Shown here in pieces: positions 49,597 to 63,993 of a stretch of 64,000 nucleotides of DNA. The number at the start of each line of letters is the position of its first letter. Positions within the stretch are counted from its first letter, which is position 1. Made by a program: the position numbers and the translations under genes. Source of the stretch: Hydra vulgaris (taxonomy: Eukaryota > Cnidaria > Hydrozoa > Anthoathecata > Hydridae); assembly GCF_038396675.1 (NCBI RefSeq), contig NC_088921.1, positions 22,866,001 to 22,930,000 of the forward strand. Reading direction: 5' to 3'. The notes beneath the pieces were generated by a model. That model ran no database searches and had not been told where the DNA came from. It worked only from the letters and a program-made list of their open reading frames with translations.

Positions 49597-49829
49597 CTGT
49601 TTTTCTACGGGAACAGGATAGGAAGGGAAAAATTATCACGTGAGCATGTGTAGTTTTCATTCGAACAAGGTACAACCACTGATCTCAAAAAAATACATTT
49701 TTTTATTTTTTTTTGCAAGCATATGAAATTTTTGTTACTAAAGGTTAATGGGTATAAGAAAAATAAAAAGTTGACTTATGCTCTGTGTTTGCTTTGGTTT
49801 TAATGGAGCTGAATTAATCTTGTAGTATA

Positions 49830-51600
49830 ATGATAAAAAATAAAACATATATACTACATACAAATGTTATCAATGAAATCAAAGATATGAACTTTGCATT
49901 CCTTCTCGTCCGTACCAATAAAGGTGTCATCAGAAAGAATTTCGTTGACATTTTTATTTTTAGCATCATCTACCTCCACCGGTTGAATATCACCCTGATT
50001 TCCTATGGTTTGATCACTGCCAGATTCAATGATGGATGGTTGGGGCACTTTGTAACATCCAAGGCCCTCTGGTTTAACAAGCGAATCTTCTGAGTCATTA
50101 AACACCATCAGAAGTCATTAAACACCCAGCCATCCAACATTTCCTTTGCTTGTCATACTTTAAAGTGTTTAAAGCTTTCCATACTTCCCCTACCCAATGT
50201 GTAATCAAAATTCGTCTCTCTTTTGCCGTGTAGGGGATTTCATTACTGAACCATCTATCAGAATGATTATCTCTATTGAACCATTTTTGATGTTAAATGG
50301 CAATAAGTCTTTTCAGAGTGGCAGCATATCCTGCGTCAACTGGTTGCCAAAAGTCAGTGGCACTTGGCAGACCGTACCAGAGAAGTCCTTTAGTAGCAGC
50401 CAAAGCACATTTAAAATCTTCTTGCATCTGTCTCTTCAAATTGTCCGGCAAAAAGAACAAATTTATCAAGCTTTTGTTCTTTCATAAATGGAAGAAGTAT
50501 TATATCACACCAGTGCTTACAAATGTTTTGCTCTAACCAAGCATTTTTTTGAAAGTAAACGTGAATATCTTTGTACCATGCTAACTTTTTGTTTTTTGAA
50601 ATGCGTTTTCCTTGACCTCTAAAAATGATGGCTACCTTTGGTTGCTCTCTTTCTGGCCGAAACATAATTTGAAGTGAACATTGCCTTTTTTCCAATCCTG
50701 AGCCGGGTTGTAAGATCCATGTATTATGTGTTGCACCTTGACCCTTGGGTACATACACGTAAGTTTTCTTACCATTAACAACAAAGGAAAGTAGGGTCTG
50801 GTCAACTTTAAGACCTTGCCTAGGTTGATACCGTCCCTATTTTTATCGTAACTTGGATCTTTAGAAGCTGTTCTGATGACACTTTTCTCTGTATGTTGCA
50901 TGCCATTTCTTTAATAATGGTTCCATTTCTTTCTTATGTTTTCTTTTGTTTCTTTGTTTTCATTTTAAACTCTTTTTTTTTTTGTAAAAATCGAACTATT
51001 ACATGAAGTTTTATTTCCATTTTTGGATCAATTTTAAGTTGTATATTTTTAGCTTTACTCCAAAGCCAGGAAAAGTTAACAATATGAACTTTCGACCTGG
51101 CTTGTAAAAATTCTTTGTAAAGAACTTCGAATAGTTCAAGATATTTTGTGGAACGCCTTTCCTTCAAAAACAATTTGCGATAGGATGATTAGGCATCTTT
51201 AGTAAAAGTTCCTTTTTTTTTTAAGCCATCGCGACTAATTTGCAAGACTCTTCATTTTTTTTCATTGCACAAACAACTTTGTTGACTATGTTATTAAGCA
51301 CATCTCTCACTGCTAGATTAATAAGCTCTTCGTTACTTTGAAGAACTTGTGATTGTGATTGTTTACAATCTTGTTTGCTAATTCCGTGAATAACTTTTAC
51401 ATGAAAAGGTAGTCCTTGTTGACTTTTAAATAATTTTTTGCAATATTTGCATTCAACACTAGTTTCAACAGCTTCTAACGGCAATCGGATTGCACTCATT
51501 TCTCCTCTATGCATAACATTATTTATGAAACCAAACGCTGCCAATGTAGGCTGCTTTCTCCTTATTCTCTTCGACATTATTATAGCTATTTTTAACAGTA
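49830..51600 (-). pseudogene. Pogo/CENP-B-like (DDE_1) transposase with an N-terminal C2H2 finger
   Basis: Pieces in order on the minus strand. 51577-51221 starts MSKRIRRKQPTLAAFGF and contains CKYCKKLFKSQQGLPFHVKV, a C2H2-type finger. 51173-50934 has a helix-turn-helix-like segment (FSWLWSKAKNIQ; HVIVRFLQKK). 50860-50411, in two frames, has LKVDQTLLSFVVNGKKTY with the first Asp, CSLQIMFRPEREQPKVAIIF and HVYFQKNAWLEQN. The next block (FVLFAGQFEETDARRF) has GQ where DDE_1 proteins have DN. 50400-50109 continues WYGLPSATDFWQPVDAGYAA with a TAA near 50298, and ERRILITHWVGEVWKAL. The C terminus is at 50108-49854. Several stops and frameshifts show a dead copy; no ends were found. Confidence 0.75.
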
Positions 51601-51750
51601 TCTGAATATAAAGCTTAGAAATAAAATAAACATTTTGAATATGATATTAAATAAACTACACATTAAATGCGAGAGAGAAAAAAATAAATAAAAAAAGAGA
51701 GAAATAAAACACTTCAGAGCGACTCTTAAACTTTACGTTTTTATGTTAAA

Positions 51751-51802
51751 GTTTTGCAACACAATGACTTCATTACTTCATAAAGTCGTTGCATTGCAAA
51801 AC
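51751..51802. repeat. 20-bp imperfect inverted repeat
   Basis: GTTTTGCAACACAATGACTT and, after 12 bp, its complement with two mismatches. It lies 150 bp upstream of the pogo-like gene and could be part of that element's end. Confidence 0.75.
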
Positions 51803-51809
51803 AATAACT

Positions 51810-53238
51810 TCGATTTTTATTGTTTTTGCTGGTTTAAATTTAGAAATATATATATTTAAAATTTTTAATTAAATAAAATTTAAATTTTTTAAATAGTTTA
51901 TTGAGGCTCAGGAATATGCTTACATATGTTTATTTACTTTTTCCAAATCTGAGCCTCTATATGCTTATAAGCGTTATACAAAAAAAAAAAACAACCTGTA
52001 ATTGGATAGCGTTTTCCACCTGATGATCCTAAGTAAAATTTGTCGATCTCATCGAAATAAAATCTCCCTATGTCTCGTCAGCCATAAATTCGCAACACCG
52101 TCACACATGAGGTATTTTTTTTTTGATGTCATCGACTAACGTATATTATATATAACCTAATATAAAGCTGGAATAACGTCGTGTTGCGAAGGCTTTTATT
52201 TATTAAAATAGCGTTTAAAAGCTCGCGAAGCTTTCGAGCTCGAAGGAAAGTTACCATAAATGTTGTTAACAAAAAACTAAAAGAAAAGTTACAAAAAGTT
52301 TTGTACAGCTCAAACAATACTAATATTCAACCTTTGAAAGAAAGTAAAGGTATATAAAATAGAAATTTGTATAAACATATATAAACACGCGTTAAAAACG
52401 TTATTAAACCACTATCAAGAATGTGGTTTAATAAAGTTCAAATAATACTAATCAAAAATTAGGAACGTATCTAAGGGTGACGTTCTTAATATTTTATCTA
52501 AGGATTAAAATAATAAGTGATCACAGAATGTATATATGAATATATATGTTTTATGTAAATATAATATGTGTATATATTGCAGTGGCTACGGGTACGTCTA
52601 GACGTTAATCAAAAAAATTAAATATGTCCAAATTTTCGGACGCAGAGGAGCATTTTGTTAAACTAATCTTCTCCTTCTTCATAAATATGAATACGCTAAT
52701 TTAATAGTAAGTGCCGTTTCACTTTCGTTTTTAAAGTACCTTCAAGGCTTTTCTACTCGTGGTTTTATATTCCACGCGATCTTTCGAGCAAGCAAATTAG
52801 AACTAATAAATTTTTAGTTTCGACAGCGATTGATGTTGTTCATTGATTAATTTTTCAATAAAAATTTAAATAAATAATTGTTTGTTGTTGCTGGTTTAAT
52901 AATTTTTATAGCCTGTTTCTTTTTCTTTAAATAAATTAAGATTATTTTTTGCGGACATGCAAGTTTATTAACGTAAATATTTGCTGCTTCAATGAAGTAA
53001 AAACTTAATTATAAATGAGTTAATTATAAACATTTTCTTTATTCAAATTTTGTGCCCTCAATTAGATTTATCAAAATATCAATTATTTTTATTTTTAGAA
53101 CTTACATATGAAGACTGTAAACGTTATCGCGTTGACAAGTCTAATCCTTTCAAAGATGGGTGCAGTATGGGGGTTTAGACCACCCATCAATTAGATTTGG
53201 TGGTTAACGAAGGTCCAGTGGTATAATTCTGATGGTTG
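51810..53238. other. No gene recognised
   Basis: AT-rich. A 9-bp inverted pair GAGGCTCAG/CTGAGCCTC at 51904-51958 brackets about 40 bp. A GC-richer patch at 53140-53215 (GATGGGTGCAGTATGGGG) may be a repeat end. No coding frame is supported. Confidence 0.4.
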
Positions 53239-55702
<2,464 letters not shown>

Positions 55703-55979
55703 ATTCTATTATTTTGTTTAATTTTCTGGTTTTTCAAGTTAATTTTATCAAGTTTTTCCCATATTTTTAAACACTATTTATGAAAACATAATTTGATTTT
55801 TAATAAACTTTGATTTTAAGTTTTAGTTCGGTTTTTGTTGAGTTTTTTATTAGGTTACTTACTATTACTTCAGAGTAATAGTAAGTAAATTAATAAAAAA
55901 GATTTCAGGTCCTAAGTTTCTTTTTACTAATTTGTGACTACAGTAGTAATACTAAATTGGAGCATTAAACAAGACAATC

Positions 55980-58560
55980 GATGAGCTAATAAGTTGTAAT
56001 TCACTGTTGTTAGAAAGAATTAAAACTTTAGAAAATGTTAAGTCTTCAATCGCACCAACCTCAACATCTTGGGCAAACGTAGTTAGTAGCAAAGCTCCAT
56101 TAAAAACTTCAGTTGAGCAATTGCATATTATGAATGCTGTTGCTGCCTAAACAAAAGAAAGAGAGAAAAGGTAAAACAAAGTAATAATTTTTGGCATAAT
56201 TGCATCAAAAGTTTTGGATACTACAAGTGCTAAAGAGGAAGATAAAAAATCAATCCTGAATATGTTTAGTTCGATCAACTCAAATATTGAACCTAAACAG
56301 ATCATAAAGCTTAAATCTAAATCTGATAAAGAACCACCGTTTGTTGTCGTCCTTAATAATAAAAAAGAACGAAGTTCTATTTTAAAAGCTGCAAAAATCA
56401 TAAAAAATTCCAGCAGGTTTTGCAATGTTTTTATTAACCCTGACTTAACTGAAGTCGTAAGGTATAATGCCAAATTATTAAGAGATGAGTGCAAAAAACT
56501 AAAACTAGAAAATCCACAGCCTTTGGTTTATTATTATGGAATACGTAACGACAGAGTTGTTAAAATTGTCAAGTTGCAATTAACTTCAAGTAACAGAAAA
56601 TCAAATCTGAACTGTTACGAATCATTAAATTCTGTTGGTTTTAACAATATGTCAATTAATAATAAATTTTCGTCCAAAAATAGCTCGATTTATCAAAAAA
56701 GCGAAAAAGTTAAAAATGAAAAAATAAGTCGAGAAAATATAGCTAACAAAAAAATTAATTTCAATAACAATGCCAGCTTTTCTTTACAAAAAAGTTCAAA
56801 TAAAAAATTTGCTTTCCATCTTTTCAACGCAAAAAGCCTTGCCAATAAACTTCATGAGTTTTATTTATATGCCGAGGCTACAAAGCCTGCTGTAATCTGC
56901 GTGTGTGAGACATTTTTCAATAATAAACTTTCTAACGCAATTTTATGTCCTAAATGTTACTCAATTTATTGCAAAGACCGTATTAAAATAGGTGGAAGAG
57001 TCGCAATTTACTGTAGAAATGACATTAAAGTCGAACATGTACAGATTAAGCCAAACAGATACTGATATTTATATCATCTGTGGTGATATGATTTTTGGAT
57101 CTCAGAAACTCCGTCTAATAACTTGTTATCGTCCACCTTTTTATACAGTAACACATGTTGCTTATCTTCAGTTTCTATTCAGTTATTTATAATTTGTGTT
57201 ACTCGGTGTCACAGATTATTATTGTTGGTGATTTCAGCTTACCTAAAATGGGTTGGCCAAGCTATGTTTCACCAAACGAAAAGTTTCATAGTTTATTCTT
57301 AAATTTGGTAAACGAACTCAATATAACAATAACAATAACAAGTTCACTTCCAGTAATAAAGAAATTGCTAACGTGTTTAATAATCACTTTGGAAGTGTTT
57401 TTACGGACGATAATTGCTATTGTTCTAATATTGTCACTTATGTTAATGATCCAATAAATATTTTCCGTGGAGTCAGTGTATAAAATCTTAATGGGAACTA
57501 ATCCTAGTACCTAGTTCGGTCCTGATGGTTTACCTAATGCAATTCATAAAAAGTTAGCTCATGTTTTATGTTTTCCTCTTTCATATATTTTTGAGGCTAG
57601 TTTTATATCAAACGCTTTACCTAATCAATGGCGCAAAGTTTTCGTACTAGGACCAACTTTGTTCTTATTATTTATAAATGACTTATCATCTGTTGTACAC
57701 AATCTCGATTCTACAATAAAACTTTTTGCTGATGATATAAAGTTATACAGTTCGTTTCGCGATATGAATCATAGCCACGATTTAACTATTGATCTTGATA
57801 TGATAACTATTTGGTCGGATACTTGGCATTTGCCAATTACCAGCAAGAAATGTTTTGCACACAGGTTAGCACTTTCTCCATTGTATAGTATTAGTTTTAA
57901 TTACAAGTTAGGTGATTGTATTCTAGATTGGTCATCTAACCCAAAAGATCATGGAGTAACTATGGACTCCTGCCAAAACTACAAAAAACATATTGCCAGA
58001 GTCATTCATGTAGCAAATACTAGAGCATACCAAATCTTAAAATGCTTTAAAACTCGCAATCCTGTTATATTAGTACGTGCATTTACCACTTATACAAGAC
58101 CAATACTTGAATATTGCTCTCCAGTTTGGTCGCCACACAAAACTATGTTAATAAAATCTATTGAAAATATTAAAAAATGATTTTTGAAAAAAAATGGCTA
58201 ATTTTAGTTGTTTAAGCTATTCCAGCCGTTTACAGCTGCTTAGTTTGGATTCTCTGGAGCTCAGACGTTTAAAACATGATTTAGTTATATGTTTCAAAAT
58301 TATGCATAATTTTGTTTGCATAGATAAAAATTTGTTTTTCGTAATAACCAATAACAAATATACGACAGTCATACTCGTAGGATTCGCAAGCAACGATGTC
58401 AACTCGACATTCGCAAACATTGTTTTTTTCAACGAGTTGTAAATATCTGGATCTGATATCAGAAACTGTAAATGCTGATAACATTTGTACTTTTAAAAAT
58501 AAAATAAAATTGTGCAATTTCGATAAACATTATGTCTATAAAGTAAATGAATGAATGAAA
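55980..58560 (+). pseudogene. CR1-like LINE with ORF1 and an internally deleted ORF2
   Basis: ORF1 part, 55990-56580: a coiled-coil-like start (DELISCNSLLLERIKTLENV), then after a stop an RNA-binding-type domain (KEPPFVVVLNNKKERSSILK; FCNVFINPDLTEVVRYNAK). The ORF2 endonuclease starts in the same open frame at about 56815 (FHLFNAKSLANKLHEFYLYA; VCETFFNNKLSNAILCP). It continues frameshifted (KLRLITCYRPPFYT; IVGDFSLPKMGWPSY). The RT domain is cut: QWRKVF joins directly to VLGPTLFLLFINDL at about 57640, so most of the fingers and palm are gone although FADDIKLYS remains (57725-57750). The C-terminal part runs to 58180 and on. It ends in (AATG)n at 58545-58558, a short microsatellite tail of CR1/L2 type. 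Confidence 0.8.
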
Positions 58561-58750
58561 TCTTGAGTGTTTCTATTTTAAACTTTATTTGTTCGATATG
58601 TACTTTGTTTTCTTATTTAGGAGCATATTGTCAGTGTCCATTTATTGGACCTACATGTCCTTTTGAATATGTAATTTTTAAGCTTGTTCTAAAAAACTTT
58701 TATTTATTTATTTATTTGTTTATTTACTGCTGGTATCATGTTTCATAATA

Positions 58751-59240
58751 ATGGATGATGTTGGGCTAAAAGAAGTCATTATTTTAAATGCTACTAGGCG
58801 ACTTGAAAATAATCGTCATCGAAATGAAAGAAATAGAGCTAGACAAGATGAAATTAATTGTCATCAAAATGAGAGAAATAGAGCTAGACGAGATAAAATT
58901 AATCGTGTTCAAAATGAGAGAAATAGAGCTAGGCGCGATGAAAATAATCGTCGTCAAAATAAGAGGAATAGAGCAAGACAAGCAGAAATTCATTTAAACC
59001 TTAATGAGAATAATGTACAAAATGCTATGAGACAAGGTAAAATGCATTGTATAACAAGAAGTAATATTATTCCAGATAAAAACTATTTAGGAGAAATGAA
59101 CCAGATCTGTCGACATCGTGATGCTGAAATTTTTTTTGATGAAAGTCATTTTCTATGTTATTACAATGAAAAGGTAGTTTTTCCTCCTTACCCATTTCCG
59201 CAAGCTTTATAAGATTTATTTACAGGGAATTATATAGATC
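58751..59240 (+). pseudogene. Helitron-like protein, N-terminal fragment
   Basis: It begins MDDVGLKEVIILNATRRLEN, then four 15-residue repeats (NRHRNERNRARQDEI and variants, 58811-58990), very rich in Arg and Asn. Then comes KNYLGEMNQICRHRDAEIFF followed by Cys/Tyr residues and VVFPPYPFPQAL, which aligns with the zinc-binding segment before the Helitron_like_N domain. TAA at 59213 interrupts it; DLFTGNYIDL continues in the same frame. The Rep and helicase domains are absent. In intact elements this protein drives rolling-circle transposition. Confidence 0.6.
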
Positions 59241-59376
59241 TTGGATTGCCAAAATGTGGCTCGCTAGCCGCATGCAGCTCTTGGAATTTAATAAGGGGTC
59301 TTTTCATATTTACTTTATTTAATCGCAAAACTTAATTTTTTGAAATGGATAAAGTAACATGACACTATAACGTAAT

Positions 59377-59763
59377 AGTAAGTGATCGGGGCCTGGGCTG
59401 GGTTTGATTACACATAGCCATGACCAGGGCCAGGTTTATGATCAGGGCTACATTAATATTGATAGATCCTATAAAAATGTTATTTTTAATTAAAATTTTT
59501 GATATGAATTTTATTTAAAAACAATATTTTATAAGATCTATCAATTTTATTGCAGCCCCGGCCGGGTTTATGACCGGGGTTGCATTTATATTGATAAATC
59601 CTATAAAAGTATTGCTTTAATTATAACTCATATCATAAATTTTAATTAAAAATAATATTTTTATAGGATCTATCAATATTAATGCAGCACTGATCATAAA
59701 CTCATCCCCGGTTGCGCTATGTGTTATCAAACCTGGCCCCGGCCATAGCCCCGGTCGCTTACT
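59377..59763. mobile_element. Palindromic MITE with 10-bp duplications (Mutator-like)
   Basis: 387 bp. The left end AGTAAGTGATCGGGGCC and the right end, on the minus strand, AGTAAGCGACCGGGGC match. The inversion extends almost to the centre: the 5' half (GGGCTGGGTTTGATTACACA; TTGATAGATCCTATAAAAAT) is repeated inverted in the 3' half. The flanks are identical, ATAACGTAAT (59367-59376 and 59764-59773). A 9-11-bp duplication with long inverted ends fits Mutator-like MITEs. There is no coding capacity. Confidence 0.85.
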
Positions 59764-59830
59764 ATAACGTAATACATAATACTAACATGAAGGATAAAGT
59801 AACATAATACATAATACTAACATAATACAA

Positions 59831-60750
59831 ATGGATAATACTAAAAATAATTCACTTCGCAACAGCTGTAAGAAAAGAAAAATTGATGATGAGAAAAGAA
59901 TATTTAATGAAGATTGGACAGAAAAATTTGCATTTACTGAAAAAGAAAATATCCCAATATGTTTAATTTGTAATAAAGAACTTGCTCATAACAAGTCAGA
60001 GAACGTTAAACGTCACTATGAAGCTAATCATATAAATTTTTCCAAGGAATATCAATTAAGTTCAGAATACAGGAAAAATAAAATTGAGTTGATCAAAGCG
60101 ATAATTAACAATCAAATAAATGTTTCATCTTTCAGTAAAGAATCAATTATTACAACAGAAGCAAATTTTGTTATAGCATGGAACATTGCAAGTGAAAAAC
60201 ATCCATACACTGATGGAGAGTTTGTAAAGCAAAATATTTCAGATGTCCTCTTAGTTTTAGATCCTAAATTTAGAAAAATCTAAAGATTAATTTCACAGAT
60301 TCCTATTTCTCGACATACAAACTGAAAGAAGAATATCTGAGATTAGTGCTGATGTTGAGCAGCAATTGTTGTATGACTTAAAAAACTGTGAAGCATTTAG
60401 TTTAGCTCTGGATGAATCAACAGATGTTCAAGATTAATCTCAAATGGCAGTATTTGTTAGGTATGTAACAATAGATGCAATTGTGAAAGAAGAATTACTA
60501 GATTTGGTTGAGCTAAAAGATACAACTTGTGGAGTTGATATAAAGGAAGCTCTTGAAACAGTTCTTGTTAAAGCCAATGCACCTTTCAACAAACTTGTTA
60601 GTGTTGCTACAGATGGCGCACCAGCAATGGTTGGCAAACATGTTGGACTTATTGGTTTATTAAAAAGTGATCCTATGTATCCAGAGTTCATTTCAGTTAA
60701 TTGTTTGATTCATCAAGAACATTTAGTGGTAAAACATCTAATTTTTTAAT
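59831..60750 (+). pseudogene. hAT transposase 5 (GTF2IRD2/SCAND3-like), truncated
   Basis: The first frame (59831-60283) has a zinc-finger-like CLICNKELAHNKSENVKRHY followed by EANH, then FVIAWNIASEKHPYTDGEFV, as in GTF2IRD2/SCAND3-type hAT proteins. After frameshifts: ERRISEISADVEQQLLYDLK and AFSLALDESTDVQD (first catalytic Asp), a TAA at 60436, then AVFVRYVTIDAIVKEELLDL, SVATDGAPAMVGKHVGLIGL (second Asp) and VNCLIHQEHL. It stops at about 60750, so the C-terminal half is missing; another hAT element begins 125 bp on. The palindromic MITE lies just upstream of its start. Confidence 0.8.
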
Positions 60751-61085
60751 CGTTCTAAAATCATTATTAATTATTAGCATTATATTATAGCATTATTCTT
60801 ACGATTGCTTGTAACCTTTGGGCGCCCAGCGCGTGAACGGGATTTAAAACTTTTCAGCTCTTGATTTCTCTTTACACAGGGTTCCCACTATTAAAACTGG
60901 GGCTAAAATTAAGGATTTTAAGGAGATTTAAGGAGATATTTTCCTAATATTTAAGGAGATTCATTCGTGAATGACAATTTTTTGAAGGTAAAAGTAAGGA
61001 GAATTAAGGAGAAAACAATTATATTAAAAACAGAATCTTTCTTTTTTCCATAAATTTTAAATACAGATAGATAAACTATTATAAA

Positions 61086-61348
<263 letters not shown>

Positions 61349-61419
61349 GCTTCCATTTTCAATGTTTTTTCTATAGACAGGGCTTTTGAACATTGTTCAT
61401 CAAAATACTTCTTTCTTTG

Positions 61420-63993
61420 TTTGCAGTAATCTAATTAATCTTTTGTTATTTCAACTTCATGAGCCATGAACCCATGAAATGTGAGGTAATCTTGGATTGA
61501 ACATAAAGAGATTTTAGTGTCTGGGACATATTGTCATCTTTCAGACTTATGTTGCTGTTAAAACCACGTTCAACTTGAGCTTGTCCATGCGATAAAATGA
61601 GGACAATTTGAAAATGTGCTGTAGATTTGCATACATCTTTAAATCAGTGTATTCCCACAAAAAGTAGTCCAACCAATCCATATCTTTATCAAAAGTCAAA
61701 AATACTTTTGTTATCAACGACCACACTTTTACAGAACCTGGAATATTCTTTCTTAGCTAAATCACCAACAGAAGCTCTAATTTTCTTGAAAGTAACAAGC
61801 TTCATCAACAGTTTGTCAAAAAAATAATCACACTTTTCTGTGATATTCAACCATAAACGATGGAGAAATACACACCAGACAGCAAGCAACCAGTGAAGAC
61901 AAAGGGCTTTTCCCAATAATATGAGTTCACATTAAGACACCAAAATTACATATTTCCTTTTTGAACTTGTCCATTTGAACATCAGTAATCTTTGTCTTTC
62001 TCTTGAGTTGCTACAGATAATCCTTCAATGAAAAACTAATATTAATCTTGCTGATTGAAAGCCAGTTTGTGTAATTAAACAAATCTATTTTTAACAAAGA
62101 TGTTGTAGTTTTGTCATTTAAAAGAAACATCTAACCGAATGAACTTCGCATAAAAGTTGCGTAATAGTTCTTCAAGAGTCACCACCAGAAAAGGAGCCAT
62201 TGGTTTATCAGTTTGAAAAGAAACTGGAAGAAAAAAAAATGCAAGATTGAAAATAACATTTTGTGATTTTTTCTCAAAATTTTAAAAATAATATGAAAAG
62301 AATATCTCAGAATATTTCTATAGTTTTCTAATAAAACAAAATATATTACATAAAAAGCAATAAAATTGCATCTGGATCAAATATCACCTACCAAGGAATG
62401 TATTTAGACTGCCACTAATTTCTTCAAAAAACTTCAACTTTAAGGGAACTAAAACTTTATTTGTTTGATTACTTTGATGTTAAAAGTTGGTGTTTTGCCC
62501 TGATTTACCAAGTCCAGGTTGCTTACTTTTTGGTAAAGACTTCCAGTAGTCAACAAGACTACTTTTGACCAAACCTCTATTGCTTTCTTGGCAACACTTT
62601 GATTTTTAGCTCGTCGAGTGCCACAAAATATGTAAGGAAAATATGTTGCCTCAGCTATTCTTTCATAATCACTTGCTCTTGATGGACTTTGGTACATTGA
62701 AGACATTTAGTACATTGAAGACATTAACTTCTTTAAGTTCCAATCTGTAGCTTTAGCACCAGTTTATAAGGATCCATTGATAGTATGTAAACCACAGGCA
62801 ATATCAATGAGTGTATTTAATTCATTGTTATGAAATTCTTTGTTGAGCATTTCCAAAAACAGTTTATTTACATTAGAGATATCCATAGAAACCTGAAGCA
62901 TTTTTTCAGCATTCAAACCAGTCATGCGGGATTTAAACATATTTAGAATATCTGGGGCTACAGCTTTTCCCATGAACTCTGAACTATAATATCTTGTACA
63001 AACAGTATTCCAATAGCGCACATGTAAGTCCATTTGACCTTTCTTTATAACTTTATTGTAAGACTTATCAAAAAGACATACAAAGTTATCCTGCAGGGAA
63101 AGATCTTTTATCAGAATTTTTTTTAAATAAGGGGCAAGACCATGAGTTACAATATAGCCAGATTTTGTTCGACCACATAAAAAGTCGCTGGCAATTTTGC
63201 TATCTGGAAACATCAAAGCAAATTGTTTAGACTTATTCTCACTTGATCTAAAAGAGTATTTGCTTTGAACAATATTTAAATACCAAATTAATTCTGCTTT
63301 CAAAACTGCTTCCTTCTGAAGCATATCTGAAATGATACATTCCTTTGATAGGCTTTTGTGGTACTGATTGCAAAGTTTCTTTGAACACAACAACATAACC
63401 CTCTTTAGGCAATCGCTTTACATCATATTATTTCATACAATTACACATTTGAATATATGATTTTTTTGAACTTATTAGGAATATTAAACACTTTATTCAA
63501 GATCTAGGTGTGTAGCAAAGTCTAAAATTATAGTATAGAAATTTCCTAGAGTTACCAATATGGTTTTTTAAAATTCTTAATAAGTTTTGCACTCCGTAAG
63601 TGTAACCATAAAAAATATTTTTCTCTGCTGAAACAGATTTTTTTTACAATTTGATAAATCAAGTTTTTCCATCAATACATTTATACATCTAAGGTACTTA
63701 AGTAATTATTTAATATTTAGCTTTATTTAATTAAAGTTATAGTTAAAAAAACGAATTTGCACGATTCAAATTTTAAAAAAGCACGAAAAAATTTTGATTA
63801 TTGCAAAATAATTTATATTGGGCATTGGTAAAAGCCGGAATGCAGAGATGCGGAAACTTTGAATGGGTAAAATGGGTAAAAGAGCCTTTATACCCATGCC
63901 TGCTAATGAGAACAACTTAAAACAAACATTGCATCTTGCAAGGCTGGTATATTTATCTTTCTGAAATGAAGAAGTGTAACTATCATTATTCAA
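61420..63993 (-). pseudogene. hAT transposase 6, broken and partial
   Basis: Pieces on the minus strand, 5' to 3'. 63993-63850 has KYTSLARCNVCFKLFSLAGM, an N-terminal BED-like finger that runs off the window. A non-coding gap, perhaps an intron, lies at about 63850-63420. 63396-62764 has VLKAELIWYLNIVQSKYSFR, FALMFPDSKIASDFLCGRTK, FVCLFDKSYNKVIKKGQMDL with the first catalytic Asp, and NTLIDIACGLHTINGSL. 62706-62449 has FPYIFCGTRRAKNQSVAKKA and IEVWSKVV. After stops, 62230-61440 has KPMAPFLVVTLEELLRNFYA, ASVGDLAKKEYSRFCKSVVV, WLDYFLWEYTDLK, and LILSHGQAQVERGFNSNISL, the dimerisation motif. Multiple frameshifts. The family is the hAT group with HGQAQVERGFS in place of ASNERSFS. Confidence 0.75.
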
